DNA from: Streptococcus oralis
Lineage (GTDB): Bacteria > Bacillota > Bacilli > Lactobacillales > Streptococcaceae
Assembly: GCF_019929345.1 (NCBI RefSeq)
Contig: NZ_JAHZPJ010000001.1
Location: forward strand, 344,833-408,832
Length of the DNA stretch: 64,000 nt
Direction of reading: 5' to 3'
In this document: one piece after another, positions 44,475 through 55,931 of the stretch
How the letters are laid out: each line of letters begins with the position of its first letter
Numbering within the stretch: the stretch's first letter is position 1
Translations under genes and position numbers: made by a program
The notes under the pieces: generated by a model
What the model saw: the letters and a program-made list of their open reading frames with translations, nothing else
What the model was told of the DNA's origin: nothing
The model's database searches: none

Positions 44475-45289
44475 ATTTACTTCTTGAAACAGCTCGTTTA
44501 CCTCGCTCAACTTACTACTATCAGTTGAAGGAACTAGATGGGCTTGACAAAGATAAAGATCTTAAAACTGAAATTCAAGCTATTTTTACTGAGCACAAAG
44601 GAAATTATGGCTATCGCTGAATAACTCTTGAATTGAGGAATCGTGGTCATATAGTAAACCATAAAAAGGTCCAACGTCTGATGAAAGTCCTTGGTTTAGT
44701 GGCTCGAATTCTTCGGAAACGGAAGTATTCTTCTTATCAAGGAGAGATTGGCAAGAAAGCAGATAACCTTATTCAACGCCAGTTTGAAGCATCGAGGCCA
44801 ATGGAAAAGTGCTATACAGATGTGACAGAATTTACCATTCCAGAAAGCAGTCAAAAACTCTACTTATCACCAGTTTTAGATGGCTTTAATAGCGAAATTA
44901 TCGCATATAATCTTTCTACTTCGCCCAACTTAGAACAAGTGAAGAGTATGTTAGAACAGGCATTTACAGAGAAACACTACGAGAAGACTATTCTCCATAG
45001 CAATCAAGGATGGCAATACCAACACCAGTATTATCATCGCTTTTTAGAGAGTAAAGGTATTCAGCCTTCCATGTCACGTAAGGGGAATAGTCCAGACAAC
45101 GGTATGATGGAGTCCTTCTTTGGAATTCTTAAGTCTGAGATGTTTTACGGTTATGAGGAGACATTTCAGTCAATTAAGCAATTGGAACAAGCTATTGTAA
45201 ACTATATTGATTATTACAGCAACAAACGGATTAAGGTAAAACTAAAAGGACTTAGCCCTGTGCAATACAGAACTAAATCCTTTGGATAA
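44450..45289 (+). pseudogene. IS3 orfB (DDE integrase), nonsense and catalytic mutations
   Basis: The 279-codon frame from ATG 44450 has TGA at 44618 where relatives have Arg (YGYR-stop-ITLE). In the rest, the DDE catalytic set is DVTEF for the first Asp and MMESFFG for the Glu, but the second Asp is Asn (HSNQGWQYQ instead of HSDQGW). Even readthrough would give a dead enzyme. The start overlaps orfA in the -1-type frame usual for IS3. Confidence 0.88.
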
Positions 45290-45331
45290 ATTAATTGTCT
45301 AACTTTTGGGGGTCAGTATATTAGAAATCTT

Positions 45332-46522
45332 TTATTTCACAGCTTCTTTCAAAGCGTCTACCTTGTCTAATCGTTCCCATGGAAGGTCAATATCTGTACG
45401 TCCCATGTGTCCATAAGCCGCTGTTTGACGGTAAATTGGACGTTTGAGGTCTAACATTTGGATAATTCCTGCAGGGCGAAGATCAAAAATTTGACGCGCT
45501 GCTTTTTCAAGCTTGCTTTCAGCTACTGTTCCTGTACCAAAAGTATCGATACGAACAGAAACAGGTTGCGCCACCCCGATAGCATAGGCCAATTGTACTT
45601 CTGCCTTCTTAGCAAGGCCTGCTGCAACGATATTCTTGGCAATGTAGCGAGCTGCATATGACGCAGAACGGTCCACCTTAGTCGCATCCTTACCAGAGAA
45701 GGCACCACCACCATGACGAGAGTAACCACCATAAGTGTCCACGATAATCTTACGGCCAGTCAAACCTGAGTCTCCTTGAGGTCCACCGATTACGAAACGA
45801 CCAGTCGGATTGATGAAGAATTTTGTCTGCTCATCCAAATAAGAAGCTGGGATAACCTCTTTGATGACCTTGCTAATCACATCTTCGTGGATTTGTTCAT
45901 TACTAACTTCTGGGTCATGCTGAGTTGAAATAACGACTGTATCCACGCGTACTGGACGGTCATTTTCATCATACTCAACAGTAACTTGTGATTTGGCATC
46001 TGGACGGAGATAGCTGATTTCACCCGACTTACGAAGCTCTGCCAAGCGACGAACCAGTTTGTGGCTGAGTGAAATTGGCAATGGCATGAGTTCTTCTGTT
46101 TCATCCACTGCAAATCCAAACATGAGCCCCTGGTCTCCAGCTCCGATCAAGTCAAGTGGATCTTGATCTGCATTTCCACGGACTTCCAAGGCTTCGTTAA
46201 CACCTTGGGCGATATCCGGTGACTGCTCAACAAGCGATGGATGAACTCCAACTGTTTCCGCAGAAAAACCATATTCTGCATTCGTATAGCCAATCTCTGC
46301 AATGGTATCACGAACCACGCGGTTGATATCCACATAAGCATTTGTAGAAATTTCACCAAAAACATGGACAGAACCAGTATATACAGCTGTCTCAGCAGCA
46401 ACGTGCGCTTCTGGATCCTTGGCTAAAATAGCATCCAAAATCGCATCTGAAATTTGGTCTGCAATCTTATCTGGATGCCCCTCAGATACAGATTCAGACG
46501 TGAATAATTTACGTTCTGACAT
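45332..46522 (-). CDS. metK: S-adenosylmethionine synthase
   Basis: This 396-residue enzyme has [20 protein letters not shown] at the start, [10 protein letters not shown] (about 120), and [18 protein letters not shown] (about 260) with the P-loop. All known motifs are intact. It makes SAM. The gene is controlled by a riboswitch that covers its ribosome site. Confidence 0.98.
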   Translation of the reverse strand: MSERKLFTSESVSEGHPDKIADQISDAILDAILAKDPEAHVAAETAVYTGSVHVFGEISTNAYVDINRVVRDTIAEIGYTNAEYGFSAETVGVHPSLVEQSPDIAQGVNEALEVRGNADQDPLDLIGAGDQGLMFGFAVDETEELMPLPISLSHKLVRRLAELRKSGEISYLRPDAKSQVTVEYDENDRPVRVDTVVISTQHDPEVSNEQIHEDVISKVIKEVIPASYLDEQTKFFINPTGRFVIGGPQGDSGLTGRKIIVDTYGGYSRHGGGAFSGKDATKVDRSASYAARYIAKNIVAAGLAKKAEVQLAYAIGVAQPVSVRIDTFGTGTVAESKLEKAARQIFDLRPAGIIQMLDLKRPIYRQTAAYGHMGRTDIDLPWERLDKVDALKEAVK

Positions 46523-46622
46523 AAAAATGTCCCCCCTTAAAAAATATTGTTATAGAGTTACAAAGTACTGATAGGAAGACGATTAGCAACGTACCCTACC
46601 ACCTTATCGGGACTATATAACC
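46523..46622 (-). promoter_or_regulatory. SMK box (SAM-III) riboswitch before metK
   Basis: The leader begins GGUUAUAUAGUCCCGAUAAGG, close to the Enterococcus SMK 5' segment. CUAUAAC later pairs with GUUAUA, and AAGGGGGGAC (the ribosome site) can pair with AGUCCC. SMK boxes sit before metK in Lactobacillales and hide the ribosome site when SAM binds. The match was made from memory, but base pairing and position fit well. Confidence 0.72.
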
Positions 46623-46627
46623 TAATC

Positions 46628-46633
46628 ATTATA
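46628..46633 (-). promoter_or_regulatory. -10 element of metK
   Basis: TATAAT preceded by TG (CATGTTATAAT) starts transcription near 46621, just where the SMK fold begins. No clear -35. Confidence 0.6.
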
Positions 46634-46735
46634 ACATGAATCTTTGAAAAATTCCCGTATTATTACTATTTTTCTCAACAGGAAAATATTTTCTAGTACC
46701 AACCAATAAAAATTTCTTAAAGTAGACTGAATCGT

Positions 46736-46773
46736 ACTCCATGAGTTAGGCAGAAAAATCTAACTTATGGAGT
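46736..46773. repeat. Long inverted repeat beside the ISL3 remnant
   Basis: ACTCCATGAGTTAG pairs with CTAACTTATGGAGT at 13 of 14 positions around a 10-base loop. It lies between metK's promoter and the IS remnant and has no T-run of note. It may be a mobile short repeat or a former terminator. Confidence 0.45.
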
Positions 46774-46809
46774 GTTTCACTATGAAATTAATTTATGATG
46801 ATAAGATCT

Positions 46810-47292
46810 TACTGGAAGATCATTCAACAAGATAGCCGTAAACTCAGCGATAAGCGATGTTATTGACCTACTTTTCGCATGCACTTGATAAATAAAGAGA
46901 TTCTGATAAATAAAGAGATTCTAGACAAGCTTTTGAACTATTCAGAAGACTTGAGACACCACTATAATCTCTATCAACTCTTGCTTTTCCACTTTCAGAA
47001 TAAGGAAGCTGAAAATTTTTCGGAATCATTGAGGACAATCTAAAGCAGCTTCATACTCTTTTAAAACCTTTCTTAAGAATAAATCAACTCCCTCCAATTA
47101 CCCTATTCCAACGCCAAATTGGAAGCGACTAATAATCTCATTAAACTTATCAAACGCAAGACCTTTGATTTTCGGAATTTTGAAAATTTCAAAAACCGTA
47201 TTTTCATTGCTCTAAATATCAAAAAAGAAAGGACGAAAATTGTCCTTTCTCGAGCCTAGCTGACTTTAACCCACTACAGTTGACAATGAGCC
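46810..47292 (+). pseudogene. ISL3-family (IS1167-like) transposase C-terminal remnant
   Basis: Reading in successive frames gives YWKIIQQDSRKLSDKR, then a stop, HLINKEIL, LLNYSEDLRHHYNLYQLLLF, and finally NLIKLIKRKTFDFRNFENF to a stop at 47259. These match the end of IS1167-type transposases. At least one stop, two frameshifts and an 18-bp tandem duplication (GATAAATAAAGAGATTCT, near 46890-46930) break it. The terminal repeat of the IS (GGCTCATTGTCAACTGTAGT on the minus strand) ends at 47292. Confidence 0.8.
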
Positions 47293-47294
47293 AT

Positions 47295-47327
47295 TAAAAA
47301 AACAGTAAAACCACTTGGTTCTACTGT
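47295..47327 (-). terminator. Terminator after the ABC-F gene
   Basis: ACAGTAGAACC pairs with GGTTTTACTGT (one G-T pair) and is followed on the minus strand by seven T. Confidence 0.8.
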
Positions 47328-47367
47328 CTCATTTTTAAAATCATTTCACTTCTTTGAATAATTCATT

Positions 47368-48909
47368 TTAGGTTAGCTTGTTAAAGTCCCAGATTTGGTC
47401 CATCCAGCCTTCATAAAAGTCTGGTTCGTGGCAAACCATGAGGATTGAACCCTTATACTCTTTCAGAGCACGTTTGAGTTCATCCTTGGCATCCACGTCC
47501 AAATGGTTGGTTGGCTCGTCCAGCACTAAGACGTTATTTTCACGATTCATCAAGAGACAGAAGCGAACCTTGGCTTGTTCTCCACCTGACAAAACCTGAA
47601 TTTGGCTTTCGATATGCTTAGTTGTCAAACCACAACGAGCAAGGGCTGCACGAACTTCTGCCTGATTGAGTGCTGGAAAGGCATTCCAGACAGCCTCTAG
47701 AGGTGTCTGACGATTGCCCCCTTCTACTTCCTGCTCAAAGTAGCCAAGTTCTAGATAGTCGCCACGTTCGACTTCTCCAGCAATTGGCGGAATAATGCCC
47801 AAGAGAGACTTCAAGAGAGTTGTTTTCCCAATACCATTGGCTCCAATAATAGCAACCTTTTGATTGCGTTCAAAGGTGAGGTTTAAGGGTTTAGTAAGTG
47901 GACGGTCATAACCAATCTGCAAGTCCTTGGCTTGGAAGATAAAGCGCCCAGGTGTACGAGCTGGTTTGAAATCAAAGGATGGTTTTGGTTTCTCACTTTG
48001 AAGTTCAATAATATCCATCTTATCCAATTTCTTTTGACGGGACATGGCCATATTACGCGTTGCAACACGCGCTTTGTTTCGAGCCACGAAATCCTTGAGG
48101 TCTGCAATCTCTTTCTGTTGACGTTCATAGGCCGCTTCTAACTGAGATTTCTTCATAGCATAGACTTCTTGGAACTGGTAATAGTCACCAGAGTAACGCG
48201 TCAGCTGTTGATTTTCAACATGATAGACGATATTGATTACGTCGTTGAGGAAAGGAATATCATGCGAAATAAGGACAAAGGCATTCTCATAGTTTTGAAG
48301 ATAACGCTTGAGCCAGTCAATATGCTCAGCATCCAAGTAGTTGGTTGGCTCGTCAAGCAACAAAATATCTGGTTTTTCAAGGAGGAGTTTAGCCAAAAGC
48401 ACCTTGGTTCTTTGGCCACCTGATAAGGCTGTTACATCCGTATCCATGCCATAGTCCATGACACCGAGAGCACGCGCTACTTCATCTATCTTGGCATCCA
48501 AGGTATAAAAATCACGACTCTCCAAACGATCTTGGAGCTCCCCGACTTCTTCCATCAGCGCGTCGATATCCGCTCCGTCTTCGGCCATTTCCATATAGAG
48601 GTCATTGATACGAACTTCTGCTTTAAATAGCTCATCAAAGGCTGTACGGAGAACATCACGCACAGTTTGACCTTCCTTTAGCACAGCATGCTGGTCCAAA
48701 TAGCCAGCAGTCACATACTTAGACCACTCCACCTTTCCTTCGTCAGGTAACATCTTACCAGTCACAATGCTCATAAAGGTTGATTTTCCTTCACCATTGG
48801 CACCAACTAAGCCGATATGCTCTCCCTTGAGGAGACGGAAGGACACATCTTCAAAAATTGCACGGTCACCAAAACCGTGACTCAGATTTTTAACTTCTAA
48901 AATACTCAT
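47368..48909 (-). CDS. ABC-F family ATPase (YbiT-like translation factor)
   Basis: This 513-residue protein has two ATPase domains and no membrane part. Walker A motifs are GANGEGKST and GANGIGKTT, signatures LSGGQRTK and LSGGEQAK, Walker B LLDEPTNYLD and VLDEPTNHLD, with the charged ABC-F linker (about 240-310) between. ABC-F proteins bind the ribosomal E site and rescue or tune translation. It is 2 bp from the VanZ gene, within an operon reaching to rlmN. Confidence 0.9.
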   Translation of the reverse strand: MSILEVKNLSHGFGDRAIFEDVSFRLLKGEHIGLVGANGEGKSTFMSIVTGKMLPDEGKVEWSKYVTAGYLDQHAVLKEGQTVRDVLRTAFDELFKAEVRINDLYMEMAEDGADIDALMEEVGELQDRLESRDFYTLDAKIDEVARALGVMDYGMDTDVTALSGGQRTKVLLAKLLLEKPDILLLDEPTNYLDAEHIDWLKRYLQNYENAFVLISHDIPFLNDVINIVYHVENQQLTRYSGDYYQFQEVYAMKKSQLEAAYERQQKEIADLKDFVARNKARVATRNMAMSRQKKLDKMDIIELQSEKPKPSFDFKPARTPGRFIFQAKDLQIGYDRPLTKPLNLTFERNQKVAIIGANGIGKTTLLKSLLGIIPPIAGEVERGDYLELGYFEQEVEGGNRQTPLEAVWNAFPALNQAEVRAALARCGLTTKHIESQIQVLSGGEQAKVRFCLLMNRENNVLVLDEPTNHLDVDAKDELKRALKEYKGSILMVCHEPDFYEGWMDQIWDFNKLT

Positions 48910-48910
48910 T

Positions 48911-49390
48911 CTAATTCCTTATCTTGTTTTTATGCAGTCCTTTATAGAGGAGCCAAGCCAGATAGCCTCCCAGGGTATTGGTCCACAAATCATCAATCTC
49001 AAAGACGCGATTAAAATCAAAGAAAAAGTCTAAGATCAGCTGCGTACACTCAATTCCTAGACTCAGTAGAAAGCTGAGAAGGAGGATTTTTTTCGTTTGT
49101 CGCAAGTTCGGACGGAGATAGATGAGTTGAAAGACCAGAGGGAAGAGCAAGAAGACATTTAAAATGTTCTGCAAAAAGAGCCAAAGGACTTGTCCCACAC
49201 TAGTCACTTCACCCAGTTTCCAAAAGGAATTTAAGGGAGTTAAAAGAAAAACCAGGCGTCCAAAAGTTTGAATACCTGGAGTTTCCACTCCTGTAGGAAG
49301 TTGAGGCTGGGGAGTGAAGCAAAAACAGACAATGCATAGGCTGTAAACAGCCACTCCCAATTTTAAGATTAATTCTCTTTTTTTAGTCAT
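48911..49390 (-). CDS. VanZ-family membrane protein
   Basis: This 159-residue protein has four predicted membrane helices and the final FFDFNRVFEIDDLWTNTLGG pattern typical of VanZ. VanZ homologues give low-level teicoplanin resistance in enterococci, and their role here is unclear. It lies between rlmN and the ABC-F gene with 1-bp gaps. Confidence 0.85.
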   Translation of the reverse strand: MTKKRELILKLGVAVYSLCIVCFCFTPQPQLPTGVETPGIQTFGRLVFLLTPLNSFWKLGEVTSVGQVLWLFLQNILNVFLLFPLVFQLIYLRPNLRQTKKILLLSFLLSLGIECTQLILDFFFDFNRVFEIDDLWTNTLGGYLAWLLYKGLHKNKIRN

Positions 49391-49391
49391 T

Positions 49392-50477
49392 TTATGGATT
49401 TACCGCTGCGACTGCCTTCTGGCGATCACGTTTCATTGTATTGGAGCGCAATTGTCCACAAGCTGCATCAATATCTGTACCATGCTCTTGACGGACAACA
49501 CAGTTAATCCCTTTTTTCTTTAGGGTATCATAGAAGGCCATCACGCGCTCTTTAGGACTACGGCTATATTGGTCGTGTTCACTAACTGGATTGTAAGGAA
49601 TTAAGTTTACATAAGACAATTTCTTGATGTTCTTGAGCAATTCAGCCAACTCCAAGGCTTGTTCAACGCCATCGTTGACTTCATTGAGCATGATGTATTC
49701 AAAGGTCACACGGCGATTGGTTGTTTCGATATAGTACTCAATAGCTGCAAAGAGCTTTTCAATCGGAAAGGCACGGTTAATCTTCATGATGCTTGAACGC
49801 AATTCATTGTTTGGTGCGTGAAGAGACACAGCCAGATTGACCTGTACGCCTTCATTAGCAAAGTCACGAATTTTATGGGCCAAACCTGAAGTTGAAACAG
49901 TGATGTGACGAGCACCGATAGCCATCCCCTTGTCATCATTGATAGTACGGACAAAATTCAAAACATTGTTGTAATTATCAAATGGTTCACCAATTCCCAT
50001 AACAACGATATGGCTGACACGTTCATCCTGGCCACGTTCATCAAAGTATTTCTGAACTAGCATGATCTGCGCTACGATTTCCCCGTTATTAAGATCACGT
50101 TGCTTCTTGATCAAGCCTGACGCACAGAAGGTACAACCAATATTACAACCGACCTGAGTGGTCACACAGACTGACAAACCGTAGTGTTGACGCATGAGTA
50201 CTGTCTCAATCAACATGCCATCTGGCAACTCGAAAAGATACTTAACAGTACCGTCAGCTGACTCTTGTACAATCCTTTGTTTCAAAGGATTGACCACAAA
50301 CTGGTCATTGAGCTTAGCAATCAAATCCTTGGAAAGGTTGGTCATTTCTTCAAATGACTGGACACGTTTACGGTAAAGCCATTCCCAGATTTGATCTGCT
50401 CGGAATTTCTTTTCCCCTTGTTCTAATACCCATTCTTGCATGTTTTGACGTGTTAAACTATAAATAGACGGTTTCAT
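49392..50477 (-). CDS. rlmN: 23S rRNA (adenine-2503-C2) methyltransferase
   Basis: This 361-residue radical-SAM enzyme has the CxxxCxxC cluster in [12 protein letters not shown] (about residue 110). The C-terminal catalytic Cys in AACGQL is near 340, and the second active Cys is in the family-typical place. It modifies A2503 of 23S rRNA and tRNA. The start is ATG 50477. Confidence 0.95.
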   Translation of the reverse strand: MKPSIYSLTRQNMQEWVLEQGEKKFRADQIWEWLYRKRVQSFEEMTNLSKDLIAKLNDQFVVNPLKQRIVQESADGTVKYLFELPDGMLIETVLMRQHYGLSVCVTTQVGCNIGCTFCASGLIKKQRDLNNGEIVAQIMLVQKYFDERGQDERVSHIVVMGIGEPFDNYNNVLNFVRTINDDKGMAIGARHITVSTSGLAHKIRDFANEGVQVNLAVSLHAPNNELRSSIMKINRAFPIEKLFAAIEYYIETTNRRVTFEYIMLNEVNDGVEQALELAELLKNIKKLSYVNLIPYNPVSEHDQYSRSPKERVMAFYDTLKKKGINCVVRQEHGTDIDAACGQLRSNTMKRDRQKAVAAVNP

Positions 50478-50497
50478 CTCTTCTCCTTATTCTCTAT

Positions 50498-51028
50498 CTA
50501 TTTCTGACGAATGACAAAATGGCGCTGTCCCTTGTCCTCTTTCTGAGACTTTTGGTCCTTATGACGACGTCTATTTCGCTTATCGGCATTTGGTTTTCTC
50601 TTATTTTGCGAAGGTTTCTTGCCTCTTCTAGGAAGGTTTTCCTCATCCTTTTTACGCAATTTTTTGTCAAATGAAGCCCGTTTCGGTGCTTGGTTTTCTA
50701 GGACAAAATAGGCACAACCATAACTACAGTACTCCAAAAGATAGTCCTGTAACCGACTAATCTTTTCATTTTTTTCCTCTGTTCGGTCGTCTTTGTAAAA
50801 GCCACGTAGACGGAGCTGCTCATTGCTCCAGTCCCCCACGACATAATCAAATTTGGTCAACACTTCTGAGAAGCGTTGATTAAAGACTGTCACATCGAAA
50901 GCATCCTTGATATTTTCAACCAAGGTAAAAGCGATTCCTTCAGTCTCAACCTTATCCCCATTCATATGAAATTCTGGGCCAGGAAACTTGTTATAGTTGT
51001 ATAATTCAGGTGCAATTTCTTTACGCAT
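50498..51028 (-). CDS. YutD-family protein
   Basis: This 176-residue protein has a conserved N-terminal half (MRKEIAPELYNYNKFPGPEF, WSNEQLRLRGFY, CSYGCAYFVLEN) of the YutD/DUF1027 family and a very basic C-terminal tail (RRGKKPSQNKRKPNADKRNR). Its role is not firmly known; position next to rlmN and the basic tail fit nucleic acid binding. Confidence 0.78.
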   Translation of the reverse strand: MRKEIAPELYNYNKFPGPEFHMNGDKVETEGIAFTLVENIKDAFDVTVFNQRFSEVLTKFDYVVGDWSNEQLRLRGFYKDDRTEEKNEKISRLQDYLLEYCSYGCAYFVLENQAPKRASFDKKLRKKDEENLPRRGKKPSQNKRKPNADKRNRRRHKDQKSQKEDKGQRHFVIRQK

Positions 51029-51104
51029 AGTCTTCCTTTTCCACGATTACTTAACACTCTATTTTACCATAATTTCTAGCAGTTAGCACGTTTCTCATAA
51101 AAAT

Positions 51105-51132
51105 GAAAAAAGTCTGACGATTTTGTCAGACT
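51105..51132 (-). terminator. Terminator after sodA
   Basis: AGTCTGAC (51111-51118) pairs with GTCAGACT (51125-51132) and is followed on the minus strand by six T. Confidence 0.85.
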
Positions 51133-51181
51133 CCTGCCTTATAAAGCAAAAAGAGAAGAATAACTCTTCCCTTCCTATTCA

Positions 51182-51787
51182 TTATTTTGCTGCTGCGTAG
51201 AGCTCGTCTACTTTGTTCCAGTTGATAACTGAGAAGAAAGCTTTGATGTAGTCAGGACGTACATTGCGGTATTTCACGTAGTAAGCATGTTCCCAAACGT
51301 CCAAGCCCAAGATTGGTTTTTTACCTTCTGAGATTGGTGTGTCTTGGTTTGCTGTTGAAGTTACTTCAAGTTTTCCTTCTTTGTTGACAACCAACCAAGC
51401 CCATCCAGAACCGAAGCGAGTTGTAGCTGCTGCTGTAAAGGCTGCTTGGAACTCTTCAAATGAACCAAATGTTGCATCGATTGCTGCTGCAAGTTCTGCT
51501 GAAGGAGCAGTTTTTTCAGGAGTCATCAATTCCCAGAAAAGAGCGTGGTTCAAGTGCCCACCACCGTTGTTGATAAGTGCTTGACGGATATCAGCTGGGA
51601 TAGAATCTACATCAGCAAGCAAAGCTTCAAGGTCTTCACCAATTTCAGGGTGTTTTTCAAGAGCTGCATTTGCATTGTTGACATAAGTTTGGTGGTGTTT
51701 GTCATGGTGCAAGTGCATTGTTTCAGCATCGATGTATGGTTCCAAGGCGTCGTATGCGTATGGAAGGTCTGGTAAGATAATAGCCAT
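51182..51787 (-). CDS. sodA: Superoxide dismutase (Mn/Fe type)
   Basis: This 201-residue enzyme has metal ligands in [20 protein letters not shown] context (His 27), NHALFWELM (His about 82) and [11 protein letters not shown] (Asp and His near 160). Sequence details such as GSGWAWLVV fit the Mn-cofactored streptococcal SodA. It removes superoxide. Its promoter carries a Fur-like box. Confidence 0.96.
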   Translation of the reverse strand: MAIILPDLPYAYDALEPYIDAETMHLHHDKHHQTYVNNANAALEKHPEIGEDLEALLADVDSIPADIRQALINNGGGHLNHALFWELMTPEKTAPSAELAAAIDATFGSFEEFQAAFTAAATTRFGSGWAWLVVNKEGKLEVTSTANQDTPISEGKKPILGLDVWEHAYYVKYRNVRPDYIKAFFSVINWNKVDELYAAAK

Positions 51788-51814
51788 CTGTAATACCTCT
51801 TTTTCTTTCTATAT

Positions 51815-51847
51815 GAAAATGATAACGCAATCATCCTCTTTTTTCAA
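51815..51847 (-). promoter_or_regulatory. sodA promoter with overlapping Fur/PerR-like box
   Basis: TTGAAA (51842-51847) and TATCAT (51819-51824) are 17 bases apart. GATGATTGCGTTATCATTTT overlaps both and resembles the Fur-type inverted repeat GATAATnnnnnATCATT. Metal- or peroxide-dependent control of sodA is therefore likely. Confidence 0.55.
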
Positions 51848-51856
51848 GTTTTTTGC

Positions 51857-52894
51857 TCAATTTGCCTCTGCCGCGATCTGCAAAAGTGCCTTTTCAAACA
51901 AGTACCCCTTTTCATAGACACCTGTCTTAATCTGGTAGTCTGTTTCAATCAAATAAGAAATCGCTCGCTTGAGAAAGGAAATGGAAATCCCTCTCGAATC
52001 TCTCAATGCAAACTTGATTTGATAAGGATTAGGATTGCGCCCCAAATAAGTTCCCAGACTGCTTGCAATCTGCGATTCCGTCTGACCAGTCTCTGATAAA
52101 ATCTTCACTTGGGTAAAGGTACGAAACTGTCCTAACATGACAGCTATGAGCTTGATCTCATCCTCCCCTTGCAAGGTCAAGTCTCTAACCAGGTCACGGG
52201 CCAGGTCAATCTTCTTAGCTAAAATAAGCTGAGTCAAATCAAAAATATTGTCCTGCAGAGTCTTTGGAATAGCCTCGACAATATCCTTCTCCTCAATCAC
52301 GCCGTCGGGCTTATAAGACTGCAAAAAAAAGAGATTTTTCTGGATTTCACTAAATTGAAAACCAGATTTGAGAAGTAGATTTTCAAAGGATTGCCCCACA
52401 AACTGCAGACCTTGTGTCTGACTCCATTTTTGGAAATACTGGCGGAGTTCTTGTTCCTTGGGTTCAATAGCATCAAAGACAGTCGCATCTCGTTTGAGCA
52501 ATTTGACCAGCCGTCTTTTATTATCTAACTTTCCTTCTGCAAAAATCAACAACTTGGTTGTTGGCGAAGGGTTATCAAGGTATGCCTCAAACGACTTGAG
52601 CTCATCATCTGTTAAAAAGCGTTTCTTGGCAGTTGTGATATCGACAAAATGGTCTAATATCACGATTTTCTCATCCGCAAAGAAAGGGAGACTGACCAAC
52701 TCCAACTCTAAGTCTTTATATGTTACTTCTTTCATATCAAAGTAAGCAAAGTTAAGATCAGCTGGATCATAACCAATCTGTTTCAACACTTGACTCTTCA
52801 TAACTTCAAACTGACCCTGGTCTGTCCCAGTAAATAGATTCAAGCTAGATAAATTTGATAGAGATACCTTTTGACTCTCTTCTATGGCTAGCAT
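51857..52894 (-). CDS. holA: DNA polymerase III delta subunit
   Basis: This 345-residue protein has the HolA layout: N-terminal LFTGTDQGQFE, an ATPase-like domain without Walker motifs, and C-terminal helices for clamp-loader pentamer formation (NPNPYQIKFALRDSRGISIS). It opens the sliding clamp. It is in the expected pneumococcal-type neighbourhood pyrDA-holA-sodA. Confidence 0.93.
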   Translation of the reverse strand: MLAIEESQKVSLSNLSSLNLFTGTDQGQFEVMKSQVLKQIGYDPADLNFAYFDMKEVTYKDLELELVSLPFFADEKIVILDHFVDITTAKKRFLTDDELKSFEAYLDNPSPTTKLLIFAEGKLDNKRRLVKLLKRDATVFDAIEPKEQELRQYFQKWSQTQGLQFVGQSFENLLLKSGFQFSEIQKNLFFLQSYKPDGVIEEKDIVEAIPKTLQDNIFDLTQLILAKKIDLARDLVRDLTLQGEDEIKLIAVMLGQFRTFTQVKILSETGQTESQIASSLGTYLGRNPNPYQIKFALRDSRGISISFLKRAISYLIETDYQIKTGVYEKGYLFEKALLQIAAEAN

Positions 52895-52926
52895 CTTCTC
52901 TCCTTTCTTCTGATTTTTTATTAAAC

Positions 52927-53862
52927 TTAATCAATATAGCGCAATTTCCCACGGAAATCTTCTAGGCTCTCGTACCCTTTTTCCGCCATAATAGCTTTCA
53001 GTTCATTGGTAATGCGTTCAAAAGCACCGACGCCTTCTTTGTGAAGGGTAGTCCCTACTTGCACCATACTCGCACCGCAGAGGATGTGTTCAAAGGCATC
53101 ACGACCCGTTAGAACACCACCCGTTCCGATAATTTGGATTTGCGGATTGAGACGTTGGTAGAAGGCATGTACATTCGCTAGAGCAGTTGGTTTGATGTAC
53201 TCTCCACCAATGCCACCAAAACCGTTTTTAGGACGAATAACGACAGACTCATCTTCTATATAAAGGCCGTTTCCGATAGAGTTAACACAGTTAACAAACT
53301 TAAGCGGATATTTGTTGAAAATAGCTGCTGCTTGGTCAAAGTGAACAATGTCAAAATATGGTGGTAATTTAATTCCAAGAGGTTTGGTAAAGTAGGCAAA
53401 TACTTCTGCCAAGATACGGTCTGTTGTCTCAAAATCATAAGCAATCTGAGGTTTTCCTGGAACATTTGGACAAGATAGATTAAGCTCTGTCAGTCCTTTG
53501 AATTCACTCTCTTGAACTTTTTTCAAGATGGTATGTGTTTCTTCTGGAGACATGCCAACTAGAGATAGGAAGAAAGTACGGTTTGGCTCTTTTTCCTGCA
53601 AGTCCAAAAGATAGTCCAGATAGTAGTCTAAGCCGTTATTTGGCAAGCCCATAGAGTTGATAGAACCAAGTGGAACATCCTGGTAGCGTGGCTCAGGATT
53701 GCCCTGACGAAAGTCCAAGGTCGCTGTCTTCGTGACAAAAGTACCGGCTGCTGAATTTTTGACCCCTTCAAGCTCCTCTATCGTCATACAAGCCACACCA
53801 GCTGCATTCATCAAGCAATTGTCAAACTCAAAGCCAGCTATTTGTGTTTTCGTTGATACCAT
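52927..53862 (-). CDS. pyrDA: Dihydroorotate dehydrogenase, type 1A (fumarate)
   Basis: This 311-residue enzyme has [11 protein letters not shown] (FMN region), [14 protein letters not shown] (about 65), the catalytic-Cys region [12 protein letters not shown] (about 130) and [16 protein letters not shown] (about 245). Cys rather than Ser and the length define class 1A, which uses fumarate. It makes orotate for pyrimidines. Confidence 0.95.
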   Translation of the reverse strand: MVSTKTQIAGFEFDNCLMNAAGVACMTIEELEGVKNSAAGTFVTKTATLDFRQGNPEPRYQDVPLGSINSMGLPNNGLDYYLDYLLDLQEKEPNRTFFLSLVGMSPEETHTILKKVQESEFKGLTELNLSCPNVPGKPQIAYDFETTDRILAEVFAYFTKPLGIKLPPYFDIVHFDQAAAIFNKYPLKFVNCVNSIGNGLYIEDESVVIRPKNGFGGIGGEYIKPTALANVHAFYQRLNPQIQIIGTGGVLTGRDAFEHILCGASMVQVGTTLHKEGVGAFERITNELKAIMAEKGYESLEDFRGKLRYID

Positions 53863-53896
53863 GATTCTGATCCTCCAGATTCCTTTTATTTCTAAT

Positions 53897-53902
53897 ATTA
53901 TA
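53897..53902 (-). promoter_or_regulatory. Extended -10 promoter of pyrDA
   Basis: TATAAT with TGG just upstream lies about 35 bases before the gene; -35 poor. Confidence 0.5.
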
Positions 53903-53980
53903 CCATACTTTAAGATTTTCTCTTTGAGAAACTAATTTCTATAAAAAACGTTCGGTTTTGTAAATTGAAAGAATTTTTAG

Positions 53981-55414
<1,434 letters not shown>

Positions 55415-55442
55415 TTAGTCGATACATCCTATCGGAGGACAA

Positions 55443-55931
55443 ATGATGAACTTACGGCCAATGGAAGTGAGAGACAATTCAGCTGTAGCGCTGCTCATTC
55501 GAGCTAGTCTTGAAGAATTCGGGCTTGACAAACCTGGAACTGTCTACTTTGATTCTCATCTAGATTATTTGGCCGACTACTATCAACAGCAAGAGAGAGC
55601 AGCTTACTTTATTCTGGAAGATGAAGGACAGCTGGTTGGCTGTGGTGGCTTTGCACCTGTGTCTGATAAGATTGCTGAATTACAAAAACTGTATGTCACT
55701 AAAAATAGCCGTGGCAAAGGTTATTCCAGCAGGTTGATAAAGCGGATATTCCAGGAAGCCCGCCTAGCAGGTTATGAACAGCTTTATCTAGAAACCTCTA
55801 CTGAACTGGCTACGGCCGTGGCCATCTATCAGCACTATGGTTTTACAGCATTGCAAGAACCACTTTCTAACGCCGCTGGCCATCCTGCTATGAATATCTG
55901 GATGATAAAGTCTCTCTTATCAGATGAATAG
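55443..55931 (+). CDS. GNAT-family N-acetyltransferase
   Basis: This 162-residue protein has acetyl-CoA-binding VTKNSRGKGYSSRLIKRIF (about 95) and LYLETSTELATAVAIYQHYGF near the end, the typical GNAT pattern. It starts 28 bp after gdhA with CGGAGGAC, so it is probably cotranscribed. The substrate is unknown. A decayed copy follows at 59578. Confidence 0.88.
   Translation: MMNLRPMEVRDNSAVALLIRASLEEFGLDKPGTVYFDSHLDYLADYYQQQERAAYFILEDEGQLVGCGGFAPVSDKIAELQKLYVTKNSRGKGYSSRLIKRIFQEARLAGYEQLYLETSTELATAVAIYQHYGFTALQEPLSNAAGHPAMNIWMIKSLLSDE

Larger units (their letters stand above)
43939..45318 (+). mobile_element. IS3-family element (IS861/IS3-Spn1 type), inactive
   Basis: Two overlapping frames (orfA, orfB) in the IS3 arrangement are followed by a right end GTCTAACTTTTGGGGGTCAGTA (45297-45318), as in this family. 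The matching left terminal repeat is not visible before orfA, so the left end is lost or altered. Both frames carry disabling changes. The element separates glmU from metK and probably marks a rearrangement. Confidence 0.85.
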
